64,000 nucleotides of DNA from Burkholderiaceae bacterium (GCA_913776825.1 CAJYPV010000026.1:540666-604665), one strand, 5' to 3'; positions 8,901 through 18,891 are shown, numbered from the stretch's first letter. Notes: generated from the letters alone by a model not told the origin. Numbers and translations are program-made.

Positions 8901-9391
8901 GCGCAGATCAGATAACCCCAATGCGGCGGGATATCCAGCGCGAGCTCCAGCGCATAGGCCATCACGGCGGCTTCGAGCGCGAAGAAGATGAAGGTGAAGC
9001 TGGCGTAGATCAGCGAGGTCAAGGTGGAGCCGATGTACCCGAACCCCGCGCCCCGGGTCAGCAGGTCCATGTCCACGCCGTGGCGCGCCGCATAGACGCT
9101 GATCGGCAGGCCCGCCAGAAAAATGATCAGCCCGGTCGCCAGGATCGCCAGCGCGGCATTCGTCCAGCCATAGTGCAGCAGCAGAGTCGCGCCCACCGCT
9201 TCCAGGATCAGGAAGGATGCCGCCCCAAACGCGGTGTTGGCCACCCGCCAGCTCGACCACCGTCGAAACCGCTGCGGCGTGTAGCGCAACGCATAGTCCT
9301 CCAGGGTCTCGCGCGCGACCCAGGCGTTGTAGTCCCGCCGCAGCTTGATGATGTGCTGCGGAGGATGGGCGGAGGGAGAGGGCGTGTCCAT
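5912..9391 (-). CDS. NCS1 permease-fused hybrid histidine kinase
   Basis: About 1159 residues from the ATG at 9391. Residues about 35-495 form a 12-helix NCS1-type (cytosine/purine/allantoin) permease with RGAGFGYIGSTLTSLIYASF and the nucleobase-transporter-like stretch FVVISQLKINVTNAYAGS. Residues about 508-545 hold a cysteine cluster (CVICERDY, CPAYRGPICSLCCTLDARC) that could bind a metal. Two more helices (about 577-650) are followed by a HisKA domain with phospho-acceptor His about 707 in SHELRTP, an ATPase domain (N box LINLLGNAIKF, G boxes DSGPGLD and GAGLGLT) and a receiver domain with Asp about 1002. The design parallels CbrA, where a transporter-like domain is fused to a kinase. It lies between the urt and ure genes, so urea or a purine-degradation compound is a plausible signal; that is inference. 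No clear Shine-Dalgarno at the chosen start; in-frame sequence upstream to 9586 runs through an inverted repeat and is probably not coding. Confidence 0.9.
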   Translation of the reverse strand: MDTPSPSAHPPQHIIKLRRDYNAWVARETLEDYALRYTPQRFRRWSSWRVANTAFGAASFLILEAVGATLLLHYGWTNAALAILATGLIIFLAGLPISVYAARHGVDMDLLTRGAGFGYIGSTLTSLIYASFTFIFFALEAAVMAYALELALDIPPHWGYLICALVVIPLVTHGISAISRLQVWTQPLWLVLLILPFAWVWWRHPGAFNGISTQIGSQSGTAAFDMHAFGAALTVGVALITQMGEQADYLRFMPRQTAENRRRWWAAVLMGGPGWVILGVLKMLGGALLAWLAVSHAVPPERAVDPNQMYLAAYEYVFPQYGWAVAATALFVVISQLKINVTNAYAGSLAWSNFFSRLTHSHPGRVVWVVFNTLIAFMLMSMNVFEALGHVLGLYANIAIAWIMAVVADLVINKPLGLSPPGIEFKRAHLYDVNPVGVGAMALASVLSVAAHLGMMGSLAQAWSASIAMLTALVSAPAIAWITRGRYYLARPAESIAAAGADPLVLRRCVICERDYEGPDMAHCPAYRGPICSLCCTLDARCGDLCKPQARLSAQWSALLRRLLPRASWPYFDTGLGHYLLLMMVITPVLAALFGLLYHQQLQQLPLLDQGALEALRQGLHSGLLKAFFALLLVAGTVAWWLVLAHQSREVAQEESNRQTQALMREIDSHRRTDEALQSARLQAERAQAAAEAANQAKSRYISTISHELRTPLNSILGYAQLMAADSSLPPQRRQAVQVIKRGGEHLMQLIDGTLDIARIEAGRLSLEPAPVRFADLLRELADMFEPPAAAKGLSFVFEPQGPLPEWVRADEQRLRQILINLLGNAIKFTSEGGVVLRARHSREMATLEIQDSGPGLDAADLARIFEPFARGAGSGATGSAPGAGLGLTIAKMLTELMGGELSAHSVKGEGSTFRVRLFLPELHGRIPDTPRLRALSAATRTRLGVAGPSPRVLVVDNEADDRQLLIELLSPLGFTVRTAESGHDALDLIAAGWTPDAVLMDLAMPGIDGWETIRRLRRLLPALQAIAVVSANAFERGQDNDAGISARDFIVKPFRHDLLLSWLSDRLSLQWRTAPATEDDAEAHAPATIEQPPSEQLTGLRDALQLGYYRGVLQQLDEIDASDGRWRPFCQAQRALARQFQFEAMLRALARGENHAAS

Positions 9392-9472
9392 GAGCACCGG
9401 GAGAAGGTCCGGGGGTTGCAGGTTCCATGCCTGCGGTGAGCGGGGTGCGCTCGTCCTGCCGCGACCGAGCGG

Positions 9473-9580
9473 CAGGCCAGGACGCCGGAGCCTGTTTTCT
9501 CCGTGTCCCTTCTTCGCCAGACTACCGTCTGTCGAATTCATTCCTTGACCTGCGAAAACAGGCTCCGGCGTCCTGGCCTG
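9473..9580. repeat. 27-bp perfect inverted repeats, 54-bp spacer
   Basis: Left arm 9473-9499 (begins CAGGCCAGGACGCC) is the exact reverse complement of right arm 9554-9580. The 54-bp interior contains a small CAGAC-TACC-GTCTG hairpin. It lies between the divergent kinase and ureA genes. Too long a loop for an ordinary terminator; no flanking target-site duplication is visible. Could be a small non-autonomous element or a large regulatory structure. Confidence 0.9.
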
Positions 9581-9600
9581 ATCCAACGTCCATTCAATGC

Positions 9601-9637
9601 GACCAGGTCTCTGGTCAATGCGACCAGGTCTCTGGTG
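9601..9637. promoter_or_regulatory. Two tandem GACCAG-N4-CTGGTC dyads upstream of ureA
   Basis: Dyad one is 9601-9616, dyad two 9622-9637 (last base changed to G). Both are preceded by AATGC and repeat with a 21-bp period, two helical turns. They lie roughly 90-120 bp upstream of the expected start site of the sigma-54-like promoter at 9700-9714, the usual place for an enhancer-binding activator. Proposed activator sites; the sequence is only loosely NtrC-like (ACCA...TGGT core). An alternative is the remnant of a repeat-containing insertion-sequence end. Confidence 0.5.
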
Positions 9638-9699
9638 GGTGAGGCTAACCCTTGGACGGTGATGCGGGTTTGGGGGAGGTCTTCCTGGTCTTGCGTGGC

Positions 9700-9714
9700 G
9701 GCATGGGGCTTGCT
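9700..9714 (+). promoter_or_regulatory. Sigma-54-like promoter for the urease operon
   Basis: GGCAT-N5-TTGCT, with -24 GG at 9700-9701 and -12 GC at 9712-9713, exactly ten bases apart, matching the GGCA and TTGCW parts of the TGGCAC-N5-TTGCW consensus. Predicted start near 9725, 35 bases before the ureA ATG. RpoN/NtrC control of nitrogen-scavenging genes is well established in general; its use here is inferred. Confidence 0.55.
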
Positions 9715-9759
9715 AGAAGAGCGTGTGAGAGACACATGCGCCCTCGCGGCGTCGCAGCC

Positions 9760-10062
9760 ATGGAATTGACCCCCCGAGAAAAAGACAAGCTGCTCATCTT
9801 CACCGCCGGCCTGCTGGCGGAACGCCGCAAAGCCCGCGGCTTGAAGCTGAACTATCCGGAAGCGGTGGCCTATCTCAGCGCCGCCGTGATGGAAGGCGCC
9901 CGCGATGGCAAAACCGTCGCGCAACTGATGAGCGAAGGCCGCACCCTGCTCACCCGCGACGACGTGATGGACGGCATCGCCGAGATGATTCCGGACATCC
10001 AGGTCGAAGCCACTTTCCCCGACGGGACCAAACTGGTCACCGTCCATCAACCCATCCCCTGA
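9760..10062 (+). CDS. ureA: Urease subunit gamma UreA
   Basis: Small structural subunit of urease (urea to ammonia and carbamate), 100 residues, exactly the usual length. Begins MELTPREKDKLLIFTAGLLA and contains the family stretch GLKLNYPEAVAYLSAAVMEG and a C-terminal VEATFPDGTKLVTVH. The ATG at 9760 matches the family start; an upstream in-frame ATG (9736) and longer extensions lack similarity. First gene of a plus-strand operon, 162 bp before ureJ. Confidence 0.98.
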   Translation: MELTPREKDKLLIFTAGLLAERRKARGLKLNYPEAVAYLSAAVMEGARDGKTVAQLMSEGRTLLTRDDVMDGIAEMIPDIQVEATFPDGTKLVTVHQPIP

Positions 10063-10224
10063 ACACCGCGCGCCAGCCCGCTCCAAAGCAGACCGGCAGC
10101 CCACGCGTTCATCGCAGCCATGGCATCCATCGCGGCGATCACGTCCGGTCCCTTCGCTGCCGAAGCCAATCGCCGCCCTGACCGCCGCCCTGACTTGTTC
10201 CGATCGACCCGAGGAAGAATCGAG

Positions 10225-10935
10225 ATGCCGACTTCAATCCGTCCCTCTGCAACGAACGCGTCGCTCGACGACGCGGCCGGCACATCCCTGTCGTTGGACG
10301 GCAGCGCCGCGCCCACCGCCACGTCCGCGTCGAAGCGCGCTCGTCCCTGGCTGAAGGCGTCGGTGGCGCTCTTGTTTGCATGGCCTTTGCTCGCCTCCGC
10401 CCACACCGGCAGCGGCGTGAGTCATGACCACGGCGTGGCCGCCGGCTTCACCCATCCCTTCACCGGTCTGGATCACCTGGCGGCGATGCTGGCCGTCGGC
10501 TTGTGGAGCGCGCTCACCCACACCGGTCGTCGCGCGGTCGTGGCGCCGATGGCGTTCGCCGCAGTGCTGTTGATCGGCGCGCTGCTGGGCGCTCAGTTGC
10601 CGCCGAGCACGCTGGCGATGATGGGTGTGGAGCCGATGGTGGCCGCGTCGGTGCTGGCGCTGGGACTGATCGCGGCGGCGCGTTGGCGTCTGGGTGTGGC
10701 GCCCTCCGCCGCGCTGGTCGGCAGCTTCGCGCTCTTCCATGGTCTGGCCCATGGCGGCGAACTGCAGGGCGGCGCGGCACTGGCCGGCATGGTCGCCGCC
10801 ACGGCGCTGCTGCATGCCATCGGCCTGATGATGGGCTGGCAACTGCGGACGCTCGCACCCATGGTGTCGCGCATCGCGGGTGGGCTGATCGCGCTGCTCG
10901 GACTCGGTCTGCTGACTCGCCTGGTGATCGCATGA
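10225..10935 (+). CDS. ureJ: HupE/UreJ family membrane protein
   Basis: 236 residues; membrane protein of the HupE/UreJ family, thought to move nickel or otherwise support urease metallocentre assembly. It has an N-terminal extension of about 34 residues before a signal-like helix ending ASAHTG, after which the protein follows the family pattern: His-containing HPFTGLDHLAAMLAVGLW, several helices, and GLAHGGELQG near the fifth helix. ATG at 10225 is preceded by GAGGAAGA. Its stop overlaps the ureB start (ATGA at 10932-10935), so the genes are coupled. Position between ureA and ureB is common in Burkholderiales. Confidence 0.88.
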   Translation: MPTSIRPSATNASLDDAAGTSLSLDGSAAPTATSASKRARPWLKASVALLFAWPLLASAHTGSGVSHDHGVAAGFTHPFTGLDHLAAMLAVGLWSALTHTGRRAVVAPMAFAAVLLIGALLGAQLPPSTLAMMGVEPMVAASVLALGLIAAARWRLGVAPSAALVGSFALFHGLAHGGELQGGAALAGMVAATALLHAIGLMMGWQLRTLAPMVSRIAGGLIALLGLGLLTRLVIA

Positions 10936-11236
10936 TTCCCGGCGAACTCCTGATCGACGACGGCGAGCTGACGCTCAACCCCGGCCGTCGCACCCTGACG
11001 CTGACCGTGGTGAATGGCTCGGACCGCCCGGTCCAGGTCGGCTCCCACTACCACTTCGCCGAGACCAATGCCGCGCTGCAGTTCGACCGCGCCGCCGCAC
11101 GCGGCATGCGATTGAACATGGCCTCGGGCACCGCCGTGCGCTTCGAGCCCGGCCAGCAACGCACGGTGGAACTGGTGGACCTCGGCGGCACCCGCGAGGT
11201 CTGGGGATTCCGCGGGCTCACACAAGGACCGCTCTG

Positions 11237-11237
<1 letters not shown>
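10932..11237 (+). CDS. ureB: Urease subunit beta UreB
   Basis: Structural beta subunit, 101 residues, normal length. Begins MIPGELLIDDGELTLNPGR, a textbook UreB start, and contains VGSHYHFAETNAALQFDR and the C-terminal GGTREVWGFRGL. Overlaps ureJ by four bases and ureC by one (TGATG junction), so it sits inside a translationally coupled chain. Confidence 0.98.
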
Positions 11238-12955
<1,718 letters not shown>

Positions 12956-13825
12956 ATGCTTCAAGTTTCGAAACTGCTGGCGCAAGGCGCCGGCCTGGCG
13001 CCGGTGCTGCTCAAGCGCGCCGGCACGATCACGCTGGACTGGGACACCCGCCAGAAAAGCCGCTTCCACGCCACCGACAGCCAGGGCCGCGAGCTCGGCG
13101 TGTTCCTGCCACGCGGCACGCTGGTGCGCGGCGGTGACGTGCTGGTCGCGGAAGACGGCAGCCTGATCCGGGTGATCGCGGCGCCGCAGCCGCTGCTGCG
13201 CATCACGCCCTGCAGCCAGCATGGCTCACCCTTCGACCTGGTGAGAGCGGCCTATCACCTGGGCAACCGCCATGTGCAGATCGAGCTCCAGCCGGATCAC
13301 CTGAAGATCGAGCCCGATCATGTCCTGGCCGACATGCTGCGGGCCATGCATCTCATCGTCCGCGAGGTCGACGACGGCTTCGAGCCGGAAGGCGGCGCCT
13401 ATGCGGCGGGTGGCCATGCGCACGGGCATGGGCACGGGCATGGGCACGCGCATGACCACGAGCATGAGCATGAGCACGGCCACGCACATGGTCACGATCA
13501 CGCCCATGAGGCTTCACACGCTTCCGGCCATGACCACGCCACGCAGGCGCAGCCGGAGGGCAGTCGCCCCGTGACCTCGACTGCAGCGGCGAAGGGCGCT
13601 CGCAAGACGATCGCCATTCAGGCGGCCTCGGCGCCGCATGTCCACGGACCGGGCTGTGGTCATGACCACGGGCACGACCACGGCCACGGCCACGGCCACG
13701 CGCATGCACACGATCCCGCGCATGGACATGGCCACGACCACGCGCACGGACATGGGCACGACCACGACCACGACCACGATCATTCGCATGGCGGGCCCGA
13801 CCCCTCCCACCCCCACCGTCACTGA
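12956..13825 (+). CDS. ureE: Urease accessory protein UreE with very long His-rich tail
   Basis: Nickel chaperone that delivers Ni to apo-urease. Residues 1 to about 150 are the normal UreE peptide-binding and metal-binding domains (GRELGVFLPRGTLVRGGDVL, then NRHVQIEL and LADMLRAMHLIV). The remaining roughly 135 residues carry about 45 histidines in alternating HG/HA/HD/HE patterns, split in two blocks by a 40-residue stretch without histidine repeats. At 289 residues it is far longer than typical UreE (about 150-230). The coding DNA is a degenerate repeat of CAC/CAT codons. ATG directly abuts the ureC TAG. The last 38 bases overlap ureF. Confidence 0.95.
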   Translation: MLQVSKLLAQGAGLAPVLLKRAGTITLDWDTRQKSRFHATDSQGRELGVFLPRGTLVRGGDVLVAEDGSLIRVIAAPQPLLRITPCSQHGSPFDLVRAAYHLGNRHVQIELQPDHLKIEPDHVLADMLRAMHLIVREVDDGFEPEGGAYAAGGHAHGHGHGHGHAHDHEHEHEHGHAHGHDHAHEASHASGHDHATQAQPEGSRPVTSTAAAKGARKTIAIQAASAPHVHGPGCGHDHGHDHGHGHGHAHAHDPAHGHGHDHAHGHGHDHDHDHDHSHGGPDPSHPHRH

Positions 13826-14506
13826 TCCGGTTCCGCCGTGGCTGCGGCTGGTGTGGCTGGCCTCACCCGCCTTGCCGATCGGCGCGTTCTCCTATTCGGA
13901 GGGCCTGGAAGCCGCTGTTGAGCACGGCTGGGTGCAGGACGACGTCAGCGCAGCCGCGTGGCTGACCCAGCAATTGCATCTGCTCGCGCGCGGTGATCTG
14001 GCCGCGATCGCCCACGGCGTCCAAGCCTGGCGCGACCAGGACGAGCCGATGCTGCGCGACCTGGCCGACTGGCTGAGCCGCACCCGCGACGGCGCCGAAG
14101 CCCGCCTGCAAAGCGAGCAGATGGGCCAGTCGCTGCTGGCCTGGCTGCGGCCGCAAGGCATGGCGTCGCCAGCGCAACTGGCCCTGTTGGCCGATTGCAC
14201 CGTCGGCCATCCGCCGCCGTATGCGCTGGTGATGGCGCTGGCCTTGTCGACCATCGACGTTCCGATCGAGCAGGCGCTTCAAGCGCAGGCCTTTGGTTGG
14301 GCCGAGAACCAGGTCCAGGCCGCGCTCAAGGCGGTGCCGCTCGGGCAGGCGGCCGGGCAACGCGTGCTGACCGCGCTGGCCACCGCGATTCCTCAAGCGG
14401 TGGCCCAGGCCCTCGCCACGCCGCCGACCGGGCGGCAAGTCTTCGCGCCGAGGCTGTCCATCCTCGCGGCGCGCCACGAAACCCAATACTCACGACTGTT
14501 CCGATC

Positions 14507-14510
<4 letters not shown>
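13788..14510 (+). CDS. ureF: Urease accessory protein UreF
   Basis: Part of the UreD-UreF-UreG activation complex; gates GTP hydrolysis by UreG and nickel transfer. 240 residues from the ATG at 13788. Recognised by LVWLASPALPIGAFSYSEGL, GDLAAIAH and the C-terminal RLSILAARHETQYSRLFRS, all typical. The start codon lies inside the His-repeat end of ureE in another frame; the first domain residues (WLRLVWLAS) follow about 13 codons later and no in-frame ATG/GTG lies between the ureE stop and those residues. Overlaps ureG by four bases (ATGA). Confidence 0.95.
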
Positions 14511-15163
<653 letters not shown>

Positions 15164-15217
15164 CGGTGTTGACGTTGGCGTAATTCGTCAGGGCGATCGC
15201 TTGCCGCGACCGAGCGC

Positions 15218-15296
15218 CGTCCGAGATGGCCGGCGCCCACTGTCCGCTCAGGCGTGTTCCACATTCGCTTCCAGTGGGCGCCGGCCCTCTCGGACG
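15218..15296. repeat. Dispersed hairpin repeat, copy 1
   Basis: Arms 15218-15242 and 15272-15296 are inverted repeats of 25 bp with one mismatch. The 29-base loop (15243-15271, starting TCCGCTCAGGCGTGTTCC) is almost identical (28 of 29) to the loop of the hairpin at 53208-53260. Because loop as well as stem is conserved, this is a repeat family or structured RNA, not an ordinary terminator. It fills most of the 323-bp gap between ureG and the next gene; I see no gene in that gap. Confidence 0.85.
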
Positions 15297-15486
15297 TTGG
15301 GGCTGATTGGCGAGCACAGTGGTAGCGGTGACGGCATTGAATCAATGAGAGGATGGCGGGGAGGGGAGTCTCGCGGCGTGCCAACGCGCTGCCGTCGGTT
15401 TGCTCACTTCGGATCGGGCATGCCATCTGCTGCATGCGGCAGATGCACCCGGCCTCGCTCGTTGACCGTTCGCCAGTCCAACGCTC

Positions 15487-16824
15487 ATGACGTCACCGCT
15501 TCTCGTCACGACTGATTCACCACCGCAGGACGTCGTCGCTGCGGCTCAGGCTCGATCCCGCCGCATCCTGTCGCAACGGCGAATGCGCGCAGGGCTGCTG
15601 CTGACGGTGTCGCTGATGACCGGCGCGCTGCCCATCGCTGTGCAGGCGGCGGTGGCGGAGGTCACCCGTGAAGGCCGGATGCTGGAGAGGCTCGACTTCC
15701 CCGACGGCCTGCCCGCCATCGGCGCGGACAAGCTGCGCCGGGAACGCGTGCGGCAGATCTGGGCGGAGGTCCAGGCCAAGGGCGGCTTTGAAAGCCTCGG
15801 CAGCCGCGAGCTGCAGCGCGAGGGCAAACGGATGTTGTTCTCGATGTCCCCGCCGCGCCACGTCACCGATCCCGATGGCGGCGACTGGATCGAGGTGTGG
15901 GTGCGCAAGGTCGAGGAACCGCTGGAGTCCGCCAGCGCCGAAGCCAAACCAGCGCAGCCCTTCAACACCGCGCTGCGCATGTTGCTGCGCTGCGAGCCGG
16001 CGCTTCGGGTCGATGCGGCCTTGGTCCAGACCGAAACCCTCGCCGTGGTGCCGTATTACGGCAGCGCCCGATCCTTCGACCGCGCCCAGATGGCCCGTGG
16101 CTGGATCGATCCCGCCGTCTACCAACGCGCCTGTGGTCGCCCGCTGGCGGGGGCATCCGTGCCCGGCAGTGTCAGCACGGATGGCGCCGACCGTGAGGGC
16201 CTCGCACGCAGCGCCGGCACGTCCGGCCCGGCGACGGGCAGATCCACCGTTGGCGCGATGGCGGCCTCATCCCCCGCGATGGCGACGTCGTCACCCACTG
16301 CCGCTGTCGTTCCGAACGTGGCTGCGACGAAGCCGCGCGCGCCGTCGGCTGCGGACCGCCTCGCCCGGCTGCGACTCGTGGCCACGCATGGCATGGGCGT
16401 GCGCTTCTACCGAGCCGCCAGTTGCGTGGGTGGCGGGGCGGAGGTGCGCATCGCGTCGCAGGTCAGTCGCTCGATGGCTTTGGTTCTCGGCATGCCGGAC
16501 AACCTGTCGTTGGGCATGCCGGAAAGCGACTTCTCCCGCGCCGCCGCGGATCGCAACCGCATCGGCAATCACAACTATTTCCAGGAGTTCGAGATCGCCG
16601 CCGGTGAGCCGCTCACCGTGGTGATCGACAACGGCCGTTGTCCCGCGACCGCGATGAGCTTCACGCCCCGCGCCGGCGTGGATTACGAAGCCCGCTTCGA
16701 GCCCGCGACCACGGCCCGCGCCTGCGGCGTGGTCATCGGCCGCATCCAGGGCGATGCGAGCGTGCGAGAGGTGCGGATGACCCCGGCGTCGGTGTGCGGT
16801 GCCGGCGCCATCGACCCTCAGTGA
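15487..16824 (+). CDS. Exported protein of unknown function
   Basis: 445 residues; not recognised. A hydrophobic segment after RRMRAGLLLTVSLMTGALPI, ending in AVQAAVAE, looks like a signal peptide, so the protein is probably exported; the ATG at 15583 would give a standard signal peptide and is an alternative to the ATG at 15487. Two conserved-looking parts (about 50-220 and 300-445) are separated by an Ala/Ser/Thr-rich, low-complexity linker (about 225-285). The first part mentions a strand-rich segment with PPRHVTDPDGGDWIEVWVRK; the second has Cys residues in SCVGG, DNGRCPATAMSF, RACGVVIG and SVCGAG that could form disulfides. Its end overlaps the end of the convergent chemoreceptor gene by seven bases. 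Confidence 0.7.
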   Translation: MTSPLLVTTDSPPQDVVAAAQARSRRILSQRRMRAGLLLTVSLMTGALPIAVQAAVAEVTREGRMLERLDFPDGLPAIGADKLRRERVRQIWAEVQAKGGFESLGSRELQREGKRMLFSMSPPRHVTDPDGGDWIEVWVRKVEEPLESASAEAKPAQPFNTALRMLLRCEPALRVDAALVQTETLAVVPYYGSARSFDRAQMARGWIDPAVYQRACGRPLAGASVPGSVSTDGADREGLARSAGTSGPATGRSTVGAMAASSPAMATSSPTAAVVPNVAATKPRAPSAADRLARLRLVATHGMGVRFYRAASCVGGGAEVRIASQVSRSMALVLGMPDNLSLGMPESDFSRAAADRNRIGNHNYFQEFEIAAGEPLTVVIDNGRCPATAMSFTPRAGVDYEARFEPATTARACGVVIGRIQGDASVREVRMTPASVCGAGAIDPQ

Positions 16825-18725
16825 ATCGGTGAGTCCAGCACAGCGGTGCTGCCGCCCAGCCGAAACGCCCCGGCCAGCGCCGTCATCTGCTCCGCCTGCA
16901 GGTTGAGCGACGCGGCGGCTGCGGCGGCTTCCTCCACCAATGCGGCGTTCTGCTGCACCATCAGGTCGATCTCGTGGAAGCTGTCGCGCAGGCCCGCCAC
17001 GCTGTCCGCCTTGGCGGAAATGTCGACGGTGATGCCGCGCACCTCGGTCACCACTGCGCCGATCTGCTGCTCGATGTCGGCCATCGCGCCATCGGCCCGG
17101 TGCACTTGGCCATGGGCATCTTCAATGCGGGCCACCGATTCGCCGATCAAGACCTTGACCTCGCGGGCGGCCTGGGCGCTGCGTTGCGCGAGGCTGCGCA
17201 CCTCGCCCGCGACGACGGCGAAGCCGCGGCCTTGCTCGCCGGCACGGGCCGCTTCCACCGCTGCATTCAGCGCCAGGATGTTGGTCTGGAACGCAATGCC
17301 ATCGATCACGCCGACGATCTCCGACATGCGCCGAGCGCTTTGCTCGATCGCCTGCATGGTCTGCAGGAAGGCATCGATGACGCGTCGCCCCTCACCCGCC
17401 GAAGCATTCGCGCGCTGGGCGATGCCTTGCACCCGCTGTGCGGCGCTGGCGGTGTTCTCGGTCCGCTCGCTCAACTGCAGCACGGTGCCGACCGCGGACT
17501 GCACCCGCGCCGCAGCGGCTTCGCTGCGCGCGCTGAGGTCCTGATTGCCCGACGAGATTTCGTCCGCCGCCAGATGGATCTCGGTCGAGGCCGATTGCAG
17601 TCGCGTGACCAGCCGCCGCAACCGTTCCCGCATGGTTTCGATGGCGATCAGCACCTGACCCAATTCATCGGCCCCGTGCGACGGCACCGCATGGGCGAGG
17701 TCGCCATCGGCGATGCGCCCGGTGGACTGCACCGCCGCCCGCACCGGCAGCCAGATGCCCTTGAGCGTGCGCCACAGGGTGATCGCCACCACCGCCGCGC
17801 CCAGCAGCACGGCCAGCGCCGTCCAGGCCAGACGCACGCGGATGGCGTGGGCGCGGGCTTCGAGCTGGCGGTCGATGTCGTCGGTCACGCTGGCCGACAG
17901 CGAGGTCTGCATCTCGATCGCACGCGACAGCGAGGCCGACAGCTGCTCCAGCGGATAGTTCACATCCTTGGCCGAGGCGTCCAGCGCGGTCATGACCACC
18001 TGCCGCTGTTCGGCGACGCGCTGCAGCGTCTGCTCATAACCGGCCGCGCGTTCGGTGTCGGCTGCAGCCGCCTGGGTCAGCGCCTGATTGAGCATTCGGA
18101 TATAGGCGCGGTAACGACCCGCCGCGCTGTGCACCGCGCCGATGTCATCCACTGCCACCGCCGCGACGATGGCGCCGAGTTCCGACAGCGTGTCCGTCAA
18201 CAGCGGCGCGATCTGCAAGCCGGCCACGACATTGAACCGACCGGCCGCCTCACGGTCCAGCAGCAGCCCGGTGTGGGCATTCAAGGCATCCATCTCATCG
18301 AAGACGGCATCCATCAGATCGCGGTACTGCGGCGCCAGTGCCTGCCACTGCGCGCCGCCGGTCGCCAGCTTGGCCAGGGCCTGGAATCGTTCCTCCAGCG
18401 CCTGCGCCGGTGCGAGGCGGTCCGCCGCAGTCGGCAGCGCCGCCAGTGCGCTGCGCACCAGGCCGAAGTCGGCAGTCACCGTCCGGGCCAGGGCCTCACG
18501 CTGTGGCGCACGGTCCGGCAACACGCCGGCGGCGGCAGAGGCGGTGCGATGGGCCGCCAGATGCCCCACCAGTTGCTGCCAGGCGCGATTGGCCGGCAGC
18601 GCCGACTGTTCCTGGCGAAGGGAAGACAGACCACCCACCAGCTGCGCCAGCAACTGCACGGTGGGGATGAGCGTCAGCAGCGCACACAGCACTGCGACAA
18701 CAGCAAGTCGATGCTTGAGCGTCAT
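16818..18725 (-). CDS. Methyl-accepting chemotaxis protein
   Basis: 635-residue chemoreceptor. First membrane helix near residues 7-30, a periplasmic helical sensor of about 260 residues, second helix with WTALAVLLGAAVVAITLW, a HAMP domain (GRIADGDLAHAVPSHGADELGQV), and a C-terminal signalling domain whose hairpin tip AARAGEQGRGFAVVAGEVRS followed by LAQRSAQAAREVK contacts CheA/CheW. No CheB/CheR-binding pentapeptide at the C-terminus. Ligand unknown. Transcribed toward the exported protein gene; a pentanucleotide repeat lies upstream. Confidence 0.95.
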   Translation of the reverse strand: MTLKHRLAVVAVLCALLTLIPTVQLLAQLVGGLSSLRQEQSALPANRAWQQLVGHLAAHRTASAAAGVLPDRAPQREALARTVTADFGLVRSALAALPTAADRLAPAQALEERFQALAKLATGGAQWQALAPQYRDLMDAVFDEMDALNAHTGLLLDREAAGRFNVVAGLQIAPLLTDTLSELGAIVAAVAVDDIGAVHSAAGRYRAYIRMLNQALTQAAAADTERAAGYEQTLQRVAEQRQVVMTALDASAKDVNYPLEQLSASLSRAIEMQTSLSASVTDDIDRQLEARAHAIRVRLAWTALAVLLGAAVVAITLWRTLKGIWLPVRAAVQSTGRIADGDLAHAVPSHGADELGQVLIAIETMRERLRRLVTRLQSASTEIHLAADEISSGNQDLSARSEAAAARVQSAVGTVLQLSERTENTASAAQRVQGIAQRANASAGEGRRVIDAFLQTMQAIEQSARRMSEIVGVIDGIAFQTNILALNAAVEAARAGEQGRGFAVVAGEVRSLAQRSAQAAREVKVLIGESVARIEDAHGQVHRADGAMADIEQQIGAVVTEVRGITVDISAKADSVAGLRDSFHEIDLMVQQNAALVEEAAAAAASLNLQAEQMTALAGAFRLGGSTAVLDSPIH

Positions 18726-18891
18726 GAGAGAAAGGCAGAGTCCCGAACGATGACGCCATCTTTCGGCCTGTCCCTGAAACCCGTGTGAAGCTGCGACCGA
18801 TACAACAGGTTGCCAGCGGCTTCAGGCTTTTCATGACGGTGTCACGAGGCGTGGGATCTGGACATGGCGAATCCAATCGAGCCGCCGAGCG

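Noticed and set aside
6620..9439. 939-codon open frame on the plus strand opposite the permease-kinase gene
   Set aside because: Gln/Arg/His-rich translation without any domain; mirror frame of a high-GC gene with strong family matches on the other strand.
9473..9580. Interpreting the 27-bp inverted repeat as a terminator
   Set aside because: 54-base loop, no T tract, and it lies between divergent promoters where no transcript should end.
13400..13820. Repetitive DNA resembling an array or CRISPR
   Set aside because: It is codon repetition (CAC/CAT with GGC/GAC/GCC) for the UreE histidine tail; no regular spacers.
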